From Phenylobacterium sp. (GTDB lineage Bacteria > Pseudomonadota > Alphaproteobacteria > Caulobacterales > Caulobacteraceae): DNA of 48,096 bases. Each line of letters starts with the position of its first letter. The stretch's first letter is position 1. The stretch covers positions 1 through 48,096 of the forward strand of contig NZ_JAUSLW010000110.1 in assembly GCF_030645195.1 (NCBI RefSeq). Reading direction: 5' to 3'. Below the pieces are notes generated by a model. It did not search any database. It was not told the DNA's origin and saw only the letters and a program-made list of their open reading frames with translations. The position numbers were made by a program, and so were the translations under genes. This document shows, piece by piece, positions 18,098 to 27,295 of this stretch.

Positions 18098-20358
18098 GCT
18101 CGGTCAAGGATTGGGCGGCCCCGAACCCCGTCACGGAAAACCGCAGCGGCATCATCGGCAAGGGCGTCGACCGCTACGAAGGCAAACTGAAGGTCACCGG
18201 CACGGCGGCCTACGCCTATGAGGTCGAGCCGCCCTCGCCGCCGGCCTATGGCTACCTGCTGCCGGCCACCATCGCGCGGGGCCGCATCACCGCCATCGAC
18301 ACCGCCGCCGCCGAGGCCTCCCCCGGCGTCCAGATCGTCTGGACCCACCTGAATGTCCCGAAACAGGCGCGCCGCGGCGAACGGGCCAATCCCCGCAGCC
18401 AGCGGGCGTCGAACCCGGCCCTGGCCGGCGATCGGGTCGAGTTCTTTGGCCAGCCGGTGGCCTTCGTGGCCGCCGACACCTGGGAGAATGCGCGCGCCGC
18501 CACCCACCTGATCCAGGTGGACTACGCCGTGGAGCCGGCGGTGCTGGACTTCCGCGCCAGCCTGGCCTCGGCCGAAATGCCCCACGGCGAGGAGGACGTC
18601 CGCATCGGCGATTTCGACGGCGCCTACGCCAAGGCCCCGGTGCAGATCGACGAGACCTATTTCAGCCCGATCCAGAACCACGTGCAGATGGAGCCCTGCG
18701 CCACCACCGCCTGGTGGGACGGCGACAAGGTCACGGTCCACACCTCGATCCAGATGGTGAAGGGCGGCCAGCACGCCCTGGCCGAGACTCTGGCCATCCC
18801 CTCGGACCGGGTCCACCTGCTGACCCGCTATATCGGCGGCGGTTTCGGCGGCAAGGGCCAGTCCTATGACGACCTGACGCTGGCGGCCCTGGGCGCCCAG
18901 GCGCTCGGGCGGCCGGTGAAGGTCGCCTACACCCGCCAGCAGATGTTCCAGGCCACCATCCACCGCCCGGCGGTCAGCATGCGCGTGCGGCTGGGGGCCG
19001 AGCCCGACGGCCGGCTGAACGCGTTCGCCGTCGAGGCGGTCACCCACTGCGCCCGCAACGCCCCCTTCGTGGAGCACGCGGCCAACTTCTCCCGCAACCT
19101 CTACGCCGCCCCCAACCGTCTCACCGGCCACCGGCTGGTGAAGATGGACATCCCGGCCGCCGGACCCATGCGGGCGCCGGGGGAGGCCTCGGGCATGCTC
19201 AGCCTGGAATGCGCCATGGACGAGCTGGCCGAGAAGCTCGGCATCGACCCCATCGAGCTGCGCCTGCGCAACGAGCCGGACGTCGACCCGGAAACCGGCA
19301 AGCCCTTCTCGATCCGGCAGCTGGTGCAGTGCCTCAACACCGGCGCCCAGCGCTTCGGCTGGGAGCGCCGCAACCCCAGGCCTGGCCAGGTCCGCGACGG
19401 CCGCTGGCTGGTGGGCATGGGCATGGCCTGCGCCATCCGCGGCAACTTCCTGCTGCCGGCCAAGGCGGGCGTGCGGATCGACGCCGACGGCACGGTCACC
19501 CTGCGCCAGGGCATGACCGACATCGGCACCGGCACCTACACCATCCTGGCCCAGATCACCGCCGAGACCATGGGGGTGACGATGGAGCAGGTGAAGATCG
19601 AGCTGGGGGATTCCGACTTCCCGCCGGCCCCCGGCTCCGGCGGCCAGTTCGGGGCGGCCACCGCCGGTTCGGCGGCCTTCGAGGCCAATATGAACTTGCG
19701 CAAGGCCTTGGCGGAGCTCGCCATCGGCGATCCCAACTCGCCGCTCTATGGCGGCGATCCGACCTACGTCACCTTCGGCAACGGCAATATCGCCATCGAG
19801 AACCGTTCCGAGAGCCTGGGCGCCCTGGTGGCCCGGGCCGCGCCGGAGGGGGTCTATGTGGAGGGCTCCATCACGCCCGCCGCCGACGCCCGCGACTATT
19901 CCCAGCACACCTATGGCGCCCACTTCGCCGAGGTTGGGGTGGACACGGTCACCGGCGAGGTGCGCATGCGCAAGATGTTCGGAGTCTTCGCCGCCGGTCG
20001 CATCCTCAACGCCAAGACCGCCAGGAGCCAGGTCACCGGCGGCATGATCTGGGGCGTCGGCACGGCGCTCACCGAGGGCAATGTGGTGGACCCCCGCTAC
20101 GGCTCCTTCATCAACCAGGACATGGCCGGCTACCTGGTGCCCACCCACGCCGACATCGTCGACCTGGACGCCATCTTCCTGGCCGAGGCCGACGACAAGG
20201 CCAACCCCATGGGGATCAAGGGGGTGGGAGAGCTGGGCATCTGCGGCGCCGGGGCGGCGGTGGCCAACGCCATCTACAACGCCTGCGGGGTCCGCCTGCG
20301 CGACTATCCGATGACCCCGGACAAGGTGCTGGAAGGTCTGATGGCGAAGGGGCTTTAG
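18094..20358 (+). CDS. paoC: Aldehyde oxidoreductase molybdenum cofactor subunit (PaoC-like)
   Basis: 754 aa, start fixed by ATGA overlap. The protein has 'GGGFGGKGQ' and '[10 protein letters not shown]' for cofactor binding and '[11 protein letters not shown]' with the catalytic base Glu713 near the C terminus, as in the xanthine-oxidase family. PaoC uses molybdopterin cytosine dinucleotide and oxidises a broad range of aromatic aldehydes to acids. No PaoD-type maturation factor follows, so it must be supplied from elsewhere. The operon ends here; the next genes are convergent. Confidence 0.95.
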   Translation: MSSVKDWAAPNPVTENRSGIIGKGVDRYEGKLKVTGTAAYAYEVEPPSPPAYGYLLPATIARGRITAIDTAAAEASPGVQIVWTHLNVPKQARRGERANPRSQRASNPALAGDRVEFFGQPVAFVAADTWENARAATHLIQVDYAVEPAVLDFRASLASAEMPHGEEDVRIGDFDGAYAKAPVQIDETYFSPIQNHVQMEPCATTAWWDGDKVTVHTSIQMVKGGQHALAETLAIPSDRVHLLTRYIGGGFGGKGQSYDDLTLAALGAQALGRPVKVAYTRQQMFQATIHRPAVSMRVRLGAEPDGRLNAFAVEAVTHCARNAPFVEHAANFSRNLYAAPNRLTGHRLVKMDIPAAGPMRAPGEASGMLSLECAMDELAEKLGIDPIELRLRNEPDVDPETGKPFSIRQLVQCLNTGAQRFGWERRNPRPGQVRDGRWLVGMGMACAIRGNFLLPAKAGVRIDADGTVTLRQGMTDIGTGTYTILAQITAETMGVTMEQVKIELGDSDFPPAPGSGGQFGAATAGSAAFEANMNLRKALAELAIGDPNSPLYGGDPTYVTFGNGNIAIENRSESLGALVARAAPEGVYVEGSITPAADARDYSQHTYGAHFAEVGVDTVTGEVRMRKMFGVFAAGRILNAKTARSQVTGGMIWGVGTALTEGNVVDPRYGSFINQDMAGYLVPTHADIVDLDAIFLAEADDKANPMGIKGVGELGICGAGAAVANAIYNACGVRLRDYPMTPDKVLEGLMAKGL

Positions 20359-20377
20359 AGACCCTCAGCCTTGGCGG

Positions 20378-20527
20378 TCACCTGTTTCGATTGAGATAGG
20401 TGATCGCCAGGCCGGCGGCGCAGCCCAGGAACAGGATGCCCGCGATCACCCGGATCGCGTCGATCAGGAAGCCGGCGATCGCCGCGGCCACCATGACGGC
20501 GAGGAAGACGCCGGCCCACTTCGCCAT
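20378..20527 (-). CDS. 49-aa membrane protein, unknown function
   Basis: Reading from ATG 20525-20527 gives 49 residues, 'MAKWAGVFLAVMVAAAIAGF' at the start and 'AITYLNRNR' at the end, with two hydrophobic stretches and a positive C terminus, so probably a two-helix inner-membrane peptide. The start lies 6 nt after the response-regulator stop, which makes it the distal gene of that unit. No family recognised. Codon use (third-position G/C) fits a real gene. Confidence 0.6.
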   Translation of the reverse strand: MAKWAGVFLAVMVAAAIAGFLIDAIRVIAGILFLGCAAGLAITYLNRNR

Positions 20528-20533
20528 GGCGGT

Positions 20534-20911
20534 CTAGCCGACCTTGGCGCGCAGTTCGCCCAGGATGCGGGCCAGGTCGCTCTCGCGGAAGGGTTTCTGC
20601 AGGACCGGCGAGCCCTTGTCGACGTCGCGCAGGCCGGCGTCGCCATAGCCGGTGGCGAAGGCGAAGGGCGCGCCCTTGGCCCGCAGAATGTCCGCCAGCG
20701 GAAAGATCGGCTGCCCCCCCAGGTTCACGTCCAGGACCGCGCAGTCGATCTGGGTGGATTCGGCCAGCGCGATGGCCTCGTCGAGGCGCGCGGCGGGACC
20801 GATCACCACGCAGCCGAGGTCCGACAGCATGTCCTCGATCAGCATCGAGACCATCATCTCGTCCTCGACCACGAGAACCCGCAGACCCGCCAGATCGGTC
20901 ACAGCGCTCAT
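20534..20911 (-). CDS. Single-domain response regulator
   Basis: 125 aa, a receiver domain only. The phosphoacceptor is Asp61 in 'AVLDVNLGG', the acid pocket Glu16/Asp17 in 'VVEDEMM', the switch Thr87 in 'FATG' and the conserved Lys106 in 'QKPF'. The sequence resembles the receivers common in alphaproteobacteria beside HWE/HisKA2 kinases, but no kinase is nearby, so the partner is unknown. A Shine-Dalgarno GGAG sits inside the 10-bp palindrome GGAGATCTCC (20914-20923) just before the start, which might limit translation. Followed at 6 nt by the 49-aa membrane protein gene. Confidence 0.93.
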   Translation of the reverse strand: MSAVTDLAGLRVLVVEDEMMVSMLIEDMLSDLGCVVIGPAARLDEAIALAESTQIDCAVLDVNLGGQPIFPLADILRAKGAPFAFATGYGDAGLRDVDKGSPVLQKPFRESDLARILGELRAKVG

Positions 20912-21107
20912 TGGGAGATCTCCAGCAGGTTCACCGACGTCACCATACCGCAGGACAGGTCCGGGCCACGATAATCAACTCTGGCCTGGCCATCCGTCCA
21001 GTGTCGTTCATGGTCAAGCTGGCTCCCCGCCCGCATTCCGCCTAACGCCAGAACAGCCCGGCCTTCGGTTCGGTTCCATGGCGCGACAATTCCCGCGCGA
21101 GCCGGAG

Positions 21108-22406
21108 TCACGCCTCCAGCGGGGCGTTGTGATCCAGGGGCGCGGAGATGCGCAGGGTGGTGATTTGGTTGCGGACCCTTTTCACCACCTGGAACCGGTG
21201 GCGGTGGAAGATGAAGGTCTGGCCGATCTTGGGGATGGTCTGGGCCTCGTGGATCACCAGGCCGGCCACGGTCACCGCGTCGTCGTCGGGCAGGTCCCAG
21301 TCCATGGCGCGGTTGAGGTCGCGGATGGTCACCGAGCCGTCCACCACCACCGCGCCGTCGGCCTGGCGCCGGACGCCGTGGATGGCGCTGTCGTGCTCGT
21401 CGTCGATCTCGCCGACGATCTCCTCCAGGATGTCCTCCAGGGTCACCAGACCCTGCAGGGCGCCGTACTCGTCCACCACCAGGGCGAAGTGGCTCTGGCG
21501 TTTCAGGAAGGCGTTGAGCTGGTCCTTGAGGTTGGTGGTCTCGGGGATGAACCAGGGGTCGCGGATGATCTCGGAGACCTTGAGGTCGTCCATCCGGCCG
21601 CCGGAGTCGGCGATCGCCTGCAGCAGGTCCTTGGCGTGCAGCACGCCGACGATGTTCTCGGCGTCGTCCCGATAGAGCGGCACCCGGGTGTGGGCGCTGG
21701 CCAGCATGGCGGTCACCAGTTCGGCCGGCGGCAGGTCGGCGTCGATCATCGAGATCGACATGCGGTGGACCATCACCTCGCTGACGTCCATGTGGGAGAG
21801 GTCCAGCACGCCCCCCAGCATGCGGCGGTCGCGCTCCTCCACCAGGCCCTCGGAGTGGTGGTACTCCACCGCCCCGCGGATCTCCTCGTGGGCGGCCAGG
21901 ACGTCGATGTCCATGGACAGCTTGATGCCGAAGGGCCGCAGGGTCTGGCGCACCACCCACTGGGCGCCGTTGGCCAGGGGCCCGAAGATGCGCACCACCC
22001 AATAGGTCGGGATCGACAGGGCCCGGGCCACGTCGTCGGCTCGCGCGATGGCCAGGGACTTGGGCAGGATCTCGCTGAAGATCACGATCAGGACGGTCAT
22101 CACCCCGGTGGCGATCAGGGCGCCCAGCGCGCCGGGGAAGGCGGCCGACAGCGCCAGGGTGGTCAGGGCCGAGGCGCCGATGTTGATGACATTGTTGGAG
22201 AGCAGGATGGCCCCGATCATCTTTTCCTGATCGGCCATCATCACGTTGATGCGGCGGGCGGCGCGGTCGCCCTCGCGCTCCAGCTGGTGCATCCGGCCGC
22301 GGCTGGCCGCCGTCATCGAGGTCTCCGCCGCCGAGATCAGGCCCGACAGGCTGAGCAGGGCGATCAGGATGGGGGCGAGACCTGCGATGATCGCCAGCAC
22401 GCTCAC
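21108..22406 (-). CDS. CNNM/CorC (TlyC-like) membrane protein with CBS pair
   Basis: 432 aa. The N-terminal DUF21/CNNM transmembrane domain (about 1-150) includes '[14 protein letters not shown]' and '[11 protein letters not shown]'. A CBS pair follows (about 205-330; '[23 protein letters not shown]', '[25 protein letters not shown]') and then a CorC_HlyC domain. Relatives export Mg2+ or are linked to Co/Mg resistance; older annotations call them hemolysins. Its start overlaps the aroB stop by 4 bp (ATGA), an aroK-aroB-CNNM order that I infer to be a conserved operon. Confidence 0.93.
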   Translation of the reverse strand: MSVLAIIAGLAPILIALLSLSGLISAAETSMTAASRGRMHQLEREGDRAARRINVMMADQEKMIGAILLSNNVINIGASALTTLALSAAFPGALGALIATGVMTVLIVIFSEILPKSLAIARADDVARALSIPTYWVVRIFGPLANGAQWVVRQTLRPFGIKLSMDIDVLAAHEEIRGAVEYHHSEGLVEERDRRMLGGVLDLSHMDVSEVMVHRMSISMIDADLPPAELVTAMLASAHTRVPLYRDDAENIVGVLHAKDLLQAIADSGGRMDDLKVSEIIRDPWFIPETTNLKDQLNAFLKRQSHFALVVDEYGALQGLVTLEDILEEIVGEIDDEHDSAIHGVRRQADGAVVVDGSVTIRDLNRAMDWDLPDDDAVTVAGLVIHEAQTIPKIGQTFIFHRHRFQVVKRVRNQITTLRISAPLDHNAPLEA

Positions 22407-23518
22407 GGCTTGGCTCCTTCCGAGATGAGGAATTCACGCACGGCCTGGGCGCTGACGTCCTTGGCCACGAAGGTGTCGCCGAGCGCGCGCGCCAGGATGA
22501 AGGTCAGCTTGCCGCCGTCGGCCTTCTTGTCCTGGCCCATGTGGCGGACCAGGGCCTCGGCGGCGAAGGGCGCAGGCGTCACGGCGTCCATGCGGGTGGG
22601 CAGGCCGGCCGCGGCGATGGCGGCCTCGGCGCGGACCGCGTCCTGGGCCGAGCACAGCCCCTGGGCGGCGGAGAAGCGGAAGGCGATGGCCGAACCCGCC
22701 GCGACAGCCTCACCGTGCAGCAGGGCCGCGCCATAGCCGGTCTCGGCCTCTAGGGCGTGGCCGAAGGTGTGGCCGAGATTGAGCAGGGCCCGGCGGCCCG
22801 CCTCCTTCTCGTCCTCGATGACGATCTCCGCCTTCATCTCCACCGAACGCGCGACGGCGTGGGCCAGCGCCTCGGGCTCGCGCGCCAGGACGGCGGCGGC
22901 GTTGGCCTCCAGCCACTCGAAGAAGGCGAAGTCCCCCAGCAGGCCGTACTTGATGACCTCGGCGTAGCCCGCCCGCATCTCGCGGTCGCTGAGGGTGGAG
23001 AGCACGTCCAGGTCGGCCAGGACCAGGCGCGGCTGGTGGAAGGCGCCCACCAGATTCTTGCCGCGCGGGGTGTCGATGGCGGTCTTGCCCCCCACCGAGG
23101 AGTCCACCTGGGCCAGCAGGGTGGTGGGGATTTGCACGAAGTCGATACCGCGCTTGTAGATGGCCGCGGCGAAGCCCGCGAGGTCCCCCACCACCCCGCC
23201 GCCGAAGGCCACGATCAGGTCGCCCCGATCCAGCTCCAGGGCCAGCAGGCGGTCGGAGAGGTCGGCCAGGCCCTCGAAGCTCTTGGTCTGCTCGCCCGGC
23301 GGCACCACGATGGCCGGGCAGGCGATGCCGGCGGCCTCCAGGGAGGCGGTCAGGCGCGCGCCATGCAGGCGCCAGACGATCTCGTCGCTGACCACCGCCA
23401 CCCGCCTGTTCTTCAGGAAGGGGGCGATGCGCGCCCCGGCCTCGTCCAGCAGACCCCGGCCGATCACGACCTCGTAGGACCGCTCGGCGAGACCCACGGG
23501 GACGATGCGGGGGGTCAT
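22403..23518 (-). CDS. aroB: 3-dehydroquinate synthase
   Basis: 371 aa. It converts DAHP to 3-dehydroquinate, second step of the shikimate pathway, using NAD+ and a divalent metal. Visible landmarks are '[13 protein letters not shown]' (NAD site, about 104-116), '[11 protein letters not shown]' (139-149), 'GYAEVIKYG' with Glu187 and '[12 protein letters not shown]' with His250, plus His268 in 'LLHGEA', the zinc ligands. Length is normal. The start overlaps the aroK stop by 4 bp. Confidence 0.98.
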   Translation of the reverse strand: MTPRIVPVGLAERSYEVVIGRGLLDEAGARIAPFLKNRRVAVVSDEIVWRLHGARLTASLEAAGIACPAIVVPPGEQTKSFEGLADLSDRLLALELDRGDLIVAFGGGVVGDLAGFAAAIYKRGIDFVQIPTTLLAQVDSSVGGKTAIDTPRGKNLVGAFHQPRLVLADLDVLSTLSDREMRAGYAEVIKYGLLGDFAFFEWLEANAAAVLAREPEALAHAVARSVEMKAEIVIEDEKEAGRRALLNLGHTFGHALEAETGYGAALLHGEAVAAGSAIAFRFSAAQGLCSAQDAVRAEAAIAAAGLPTRMDAVTPAPFAAEALVRHMGQDKKADGGKLTFILARALGDTFVAKDVSAQAVREFLISEGAKP

Positions 23519-24075
23519 GACGAGGGTTCCTCGGACTTCGACTGCACATAGGCCGACAGGGCCTGGATCACCTGGTCCACCGTCACGTGGTGGGCGGCGT
23601 CGCCGGTCTCCACCATGACGTCGGCCTGGGCGTAGATGGGATAGCGCTCGGCGGCCTGGTCCTGCAGCACGCTCAGGGGGTCGCGGCCGGTGATCAGCGG
23701 GCGGTTGTCCTTTCGCGACACCCGGCGGGCGAGCACCTCCAGGTCGGCCTTCAGCCAGACTGAGATGGAGCGGGCCTTGATGAGGGCGCGGGTCTCGGGG
23801 TTCATGAAGGCCCCTCCGCCGGTGGCCAGGACGTGGGGCGGCTCGTCCAGCAGGCGGGCGATCACCCGCCGCTCGCCTTCGCGGAAGGCGGGCTCCCCCA
23901 GGTCGGCGAAGATGTCGGGGATGGAGCGGCCGGCGGCGGCCTCCACCTCGGCGTCGGCGTCACGGAACGGCAGTTCCAGAGCGTTGGCCAAGCGGCGGCC
24001 CACGCTGGATTTGCCGACCCCCATCAGGCCGACGAGGGTGATGGTGCGGGCGCGTAGCGGTTTGTAACGGTCCAT
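23515..24075 (-). CDS. aroK: Shikimate kinase
   Basis: 186 aa. P-loop 'GLMGVGKSS' at 16-24; shikimate-binding Asp in 'FRDADAEVE'; 'GGGAF' and the lid Arg in '[11 protein letters not shown]'. It phosphorylates shikimate at O3. It leads the aroK-aroB-CNNM operon, with 4-bp overlaps at each junction, and is divergent from the Ala-rich gene at 24144 across a 68-bp gap that must hold both promoters. The tail beyond residue 170 is a little longer than in enterobacteria. Confidence 0.97.
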   Translation of the reverse strand: MDRYKPLRARTITLVGLMGVGKSSVGRRLANALELPFRDADAEVEAAAGRSIPDIFADLGEPAFREGERRVIARLLDEPPHVLATGGGAFMNPETRALIKARSISVWLKADLEVLARRVSRKDNRPLITGRDPLSVLQDQAAERYPIYAQADVMVETGDAAHHVTVDQVIQALSAYVQSKSEEPSS

Positions 24076-24143
24076 GAACGGCGCAGGTCTACATCAGGGC
24101 GAGCCCGCGCGCCAATGCCCGCGCTGTGGGTTAGGATGGGACC

Positions 24144-25454
24144 ATGATCGGTCGAAGCGTTTCCCTGGCGGCCCTGGCCGCCCTCGTCCTGGCCGCCCAG
24201 GCCTCCGCGCAGGCCGTGGAGGTCGCGCCCCTGGCGGCCCCCGACTTCTTCTCCACCGGCGCCCGGGAGACCGGACTTGCGCCGGATCTGTGGCGTGGCG
24301 CCTCGGGCCAGACGATGCGGACGGTCCTGCCCCTGCTGGCCGCCAAGCCCCTGTCCCCGGCCGCCCAGGCCCTGGCGCGACGGATCCTGGCCACCGGCGC
24401 GGCGGGCCCTGACGACGCCGGACGCGACGCGGCCGTGGCCGGCGCCCGGGTCGGCGCCCTGATCGCCCAGGGTGGGGTCAAGGACGCCGCGGCCATCCTG
24501 TCGCGCACCGCGGGCCTGGATCAGAATCCGGTCCTGGCCCAGGCCGGGGCGGAGGCGGCCCTGCTGTCGGGAGACGACGACGGCGCCTGCGCCATCTCCG
24601 ACAAGCTCACAGCCGGCCGTGAGGACGCCTACTGGCTGCGCCTGCGGGCCTATTGCCAGCTCAAGGCGGGCAATTCCGGCGTCGCCCAGCTCACCTTCGA
24701 CCTGGCCCAGAGCCAGGCCCGCGATCCTGTTTATGGCCGCCTGATGGGCGCCAAGCTGGCGGGCGGCGGCGATCCCGGCGCGCCCGCCCTGCGCAACGGC
24801 CTGGACTACGCCCTGACCCGCAATCTCGGTCTGCCGGTGAACGGGCCGGCCTCGCCCGCCGTCGCCGCGGCCCTGGCCGCCAATCCCACGGGCCCCGCCA
24901 TCTGGTCCATCGAGGGCGGCCCGGGACCGGTGAAGGCCGCCATGGCGGCGCTGGCCGCCGGCGACCTGGCTACCGTCCAGACGATGCGCGCGGGCCTCAC
25001 CGGCGACACCATCCCCGGCGCCACAATCACCGACCTCGCCCTGCTGGACGCCATGATCTCGGCGGCCTCGGGCAAGGCCGATCCCCAGACCCTGGACCGC
25101 CTGATCGAGCGCGGCGCGGTGGCCGATCCCAAGACCCGCGCCCGGGCCCAGCAGGCCGCCCTGCTGCTGGCCGCCCTCGGCGCCCCCATGAGCCCCCAGG
25201 CCCGAGGCCAGTTCGCCGGCTTCACCGCCGCCGAGGCCAAGGCGCCGGCGACCCGGGCCTTTGCCCTCGACCTCGCGGGCGCCGAGAAGCTGCCGGGGGA
25301 GACCGCCCTGCTGGCCCTATGGATCTCGGCCGACGCCGGGGCGGGCGGTCCGGCCGCCGGCGACCGGGCGCGGATCGTGCGCGCGCTGAAGGCCGCCGGC
25401 CTGGAGGAGGATGCGCGGGCCTTCGCCGTCGAAGGCCTGCTGGCCGTCCGATGA
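24144..25454 (+). CDS. Ala-rich secreted protein, unknown, upstream of xerD
   Basis: 436 aa with a signal peptide ('LAALAALVLAAQASAQA', cleavage near residue 23) and about one quarter Ala. The rest appears as successive helix pairs, resembling TPR/SEL1-like solenoids ('AYWLRLRAYCQLKAGNSGVA'), with no catalytic motif seen. It is probably periplasmic. Its stop overlaps the start of xerD (ATGA), so xerD translation depends on it. Function unknown; a scaffold or envelope role is a guess from composition only. Confidence 0.75.
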   Translation: MIGRSVSLAALAALVLAAQASAQAVEVAPLAAPDFFSTGARETGLAPDLWRGASGQTMRTVLPLLAAKPLSPAAQALARRILATGAAGPDDAGRDAAVAGARVGALIAQGGVKDAAAILSRTAGLDQNPVLAQAGAEAALLSGDDDGACAISDKLTAGREDAYWLRLRAYCQLKAGNSGVAQLTFDLAQSQARDPVYGRLMGAKLAGGGDPGAPALRNGLDYALTRNLGLPVNGPASPAVAAALAANPTGPAIWSIEGGPGPVKAAMAALAAGDLATVQTMRAGLTGDTIPGATITDLALLDAMISAASGKADPQTLDRLIERGAVADPKTRARAQQAALLLAALGAPMSPQARGQFAGFTAAEAKAPATRAFALDLAGAEKLPGETALLALWISADAGAGGPAAGDRARIVRALKAAGLEEDARAFAVEGLLAVR

Positions 25455-26365
25455 GCGCCGCGTCCGGCTGGGCCGAGGCCTTCCTGGAGATGATGGCCGT
25501 CGAGCGGGCGGCGGCCAAGAACACCATCACCGCCTACGGTAAGGACCTCGCCGACGCCTCGGGCTTCCTGGCCGGGCGCGGCCGCGACCTCGGGGACGCT
25601 TCGGCTGAGGACATCGAGGCCTATTTCGCGGCGCTCGGCGCGCGCGGTCTGTCGCCGGCCACCGCCTCACGGCGGCGCGCGGCGGTGCGGCAGTTCTACC
25701 GCTTCGTCCTGGGGGAGGGCTGGCGCAACGACGATCCCTCCCGCCGGGTGGACGCCCCCAAGCGCGGCCGGCCCCTGCCCAAGGTGCTGAGTCGCGACGA
25801 GGTGGATCGCATCATCGCCGCCGCCAGCGCCAAGGACGGCGCCCAGGGCCTGCGGATCGGCTGCGTGGTGGAGCTGATCTACGCCTCGGGCCTAAGAATC
25901 TCCGAGCTCACCGCCCTGCCCCTGGCGGCCCTGGCGCGGGACCCGGCCTATCTGATGGTCACCGGCAAGGGCGGCAAGGACCGCCTGGCGCCTCTGAACG
26001 ACGCCGCGCGCACGGCTGTGAAGGCCTATCTGGAGGTCCGCAAGGCCTTCCTGCCCAAGGGCGACCTGGCCAATCCCTGGCTGTTTCCGTCCCGAGGCAA
26101 GGCCGGACGCATGACGCCGCGCCGTTTCGCCCAGCTGCTGGACGAGGCCGCCGCCGACGCCGGGATCGACCCCGCCCGGGTCAGCCCCCACGTCCTGCGC
26201 CACGCCTTCGCCACCCACCTGCTGGAGGGGGGCGCCGACCTGCGGGTCGTGCAGAAACTGCTGGGCCACGCCGACATCGCCACCACCCAGATCTACACCC
26301 ACGTGGCCGGCGACCGCCTGGCCCAGGTGGTGGCCAGCAAGCATCCGCTGTCACGCAAATCGTGA
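25451..26365 (+). CDS. xerD: Tyrosine recombinase XerD
   Basis: 304 aa from the ATG overlapping the previous stop. It has an N-terminal SAM-like core-binding domain and a C-terminal catalytic domain with the full set: Arg149 in 'SGLRISEL', Lys173 or 176 in 'TGKGGKDR', His247 and Arg250 in 'HVLRHAFATHLL', His273 in 'LGHADI' and nucleophile Tyr282 in 'TQIYTH'. With XerC it resolves chromosome dimers at dif. The chromosomal setting, beside aro genes and lacking any att-like repeats, argues against an integrase of a mobile element. Confidence 0.93.
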   Translation: MSAASGWAEAFLEMMAVERAAAKNTITAYGKDLADASGFLAGRGRDLGDASAEDIEAYFAALGARGLSPATASRRRAAVRQFYRFVLGEGWRNDDPSRRVDAPKRGRPLPKVLSRDEVDRIIAAASAKDGAQGLRIGCVVELIYASGLRISELTALPLAALARDPAYLMVTGKGGKDRLAPLNDAARTAVKAYLEVRKAFLPKGDLANPWLFPSRGKAGRMTPRRFAQLLDEAAADAGIDPARVSPHVLRHAFATHLLEGGADLRVVQKLLGHADIATTQIYTHVAGDRLAQVVASKHPLSRKS

Positions 26366-26379
26366 CCTGAAAACGGGAA

Positions 26380-26405
26380 AAGCCGCCCGCTCACGCGGAC
26401 GGCTT
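26380..26405 (-). terminator. Terminator-like hairpin, minus-strand orientation
   Basis: Arms 26380-26390 and 26395-26405 around TCAC (GTGA on the minus strand). On the minus-strand RNA the single imperfect pair is G-U, but on the plus strand it would be A-C, so the hairpin fits the glycine-zipper gene (leftward), with tail TTCCCGTTTT. It lies 28 bp beyond that gene's stop and 15 bp beyond xerD. Confidence 0.7.
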
Positions 26406-26433
26406 CCCTCAGGGCTCTGGATCAGGCTGGGGG

Positions 26434-27168
26434 TCAGCCGGTGATCCGATAGCGGCCCTGGCTGTCGGGGCAGACGCGGACGTAGCGCACTTCATCGCCG
26501 TAGTTGTCCGTCGGCGCCAGGGCTAGGCGGCAGCGCTGGCGGCTGTAGTAGCTGTAGTCGTACTGGCCGGTGCGCTGACCGCGGTCGTAGCGGCTCTCGC
26601 GATAGGGCTTGGTCTCGGCGTAGTTGTAGTAGTAGCCGGCCTGGTCGCACTTGGCCTTGCCGGCCTGCTTGCCGATGCTGGCGCCCAGGGCGCCGCCGAC
26701 GACGGCGCCGAGCACGGCGCCCTCGGTCCGGGCGTTGCGGGCCGCGATATTGGACCCCAGGGCCGCGCCGGCCAGGGCGCCGATCAGGCCGCCGGCCACC
26801 TGGCTGTTGTTGTTGCGGTAGGACCGGCAGGGATCGGCATAGGCCGAGCCGGTATAGGACGTGTCGCGCCCATAACGGTCAGCGTCCGCCGAACCCCAGG
26901 CAGGGGCCGGGCCGTAATTGCGGGCGTAGGCGCCGTAGCCGTAGCGCGCGTCGTAGCGGGCGCGGTCGCGCTCGTAGCGATCGCGTCGGGCGTCATAGTC
27001 GGCGCGGGCGCGTTCGTAGTCGGCCAGCTTCGCCTGATAATCGGCCTGCTCCTGCTCGTAGTTGCGCATGTCGCGCTGGTACTGCTGGGTGGGCTGGTAC
27101 TGGGCGAAGGCGGGGGCGGCCATGGCCAGCATCGCCGTCGCCACCAAGGCGGTCTTGAGCGTCTTCAT
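26434..27168 (-). CDS. Glycine-zipper envelope protein with Tyr-rich coiled coil
   Basis: 244 aa from ATG 27166-27168 with GAGGAG about 10 nt upstream. Signal peptide to 'AAPAFAQ' (about 22). Residues ~30-75 form an Arg/Asp/Tyr-rich heptad array (DYERARADYDARRDRYERDR style), a predicted charged coiled coil. Residues ~122-170 are a glycine zipper ('GGLIGALAGAALGS', 'GAVLGAVVGGALGASIG') that can span or lie in a membrane. Four Cys remain in the mature protein. This layout occurs in envelope and stress proteins of alphaproteobacteria with no defined function. Confidence 0.8.
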   Translation of the reverse strand: MKTLKTALVATAMLAMAAPAFAQYQPTQQYQRDMRNYEQEQADYQAKLADYERARADYDARRDRYERDRARYDARYGYGAYARNYGPAPAWGSADADRYGRDTSYTGSAYADPCRSYRNNNSQVAGGLIGALAGAALGSNIAARNARTEGAVLGAVVGGALGASIGKQAGKAKCDQAGYYYNYAETKPYRESRYDRGQRTGQYDYSYYSRQRCRLALAPTDNYGDEVRYVRVCPDSQGRYRITG

Positions 27169-27295
27169 GGTGAACGTTCTCCTCGAACAAACGACGTAGA
27201 GCCGCCGTCTGGGCAGCCACGTGAACACTGGGGCCGTGTTGACCTCAGTTTACCAAACGTGGAGTCGTGATCGGAGTTGCACGAACGCTGTTCGA

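Noticed and set aside
17851..20148. 765-codon open frame antisense to the paoC gene
   Set aside because: Low-complexity translation; the real gene in the opposite strand has full family motifs.
25451..26365. Possible integrase of a mobile element
   Set aside because: The tyrosine recombinase is flanked by conserved housekeeping genes, with no direct repeats or tRNA; it fits XerD.
27160..27190. SOS (LexA) box near GTTC and GAAC repeats
   Set aside because: The spacing is N9 or arms are inverted, unlike the alphaproteobacterial GTTC-N7-GTTC box.
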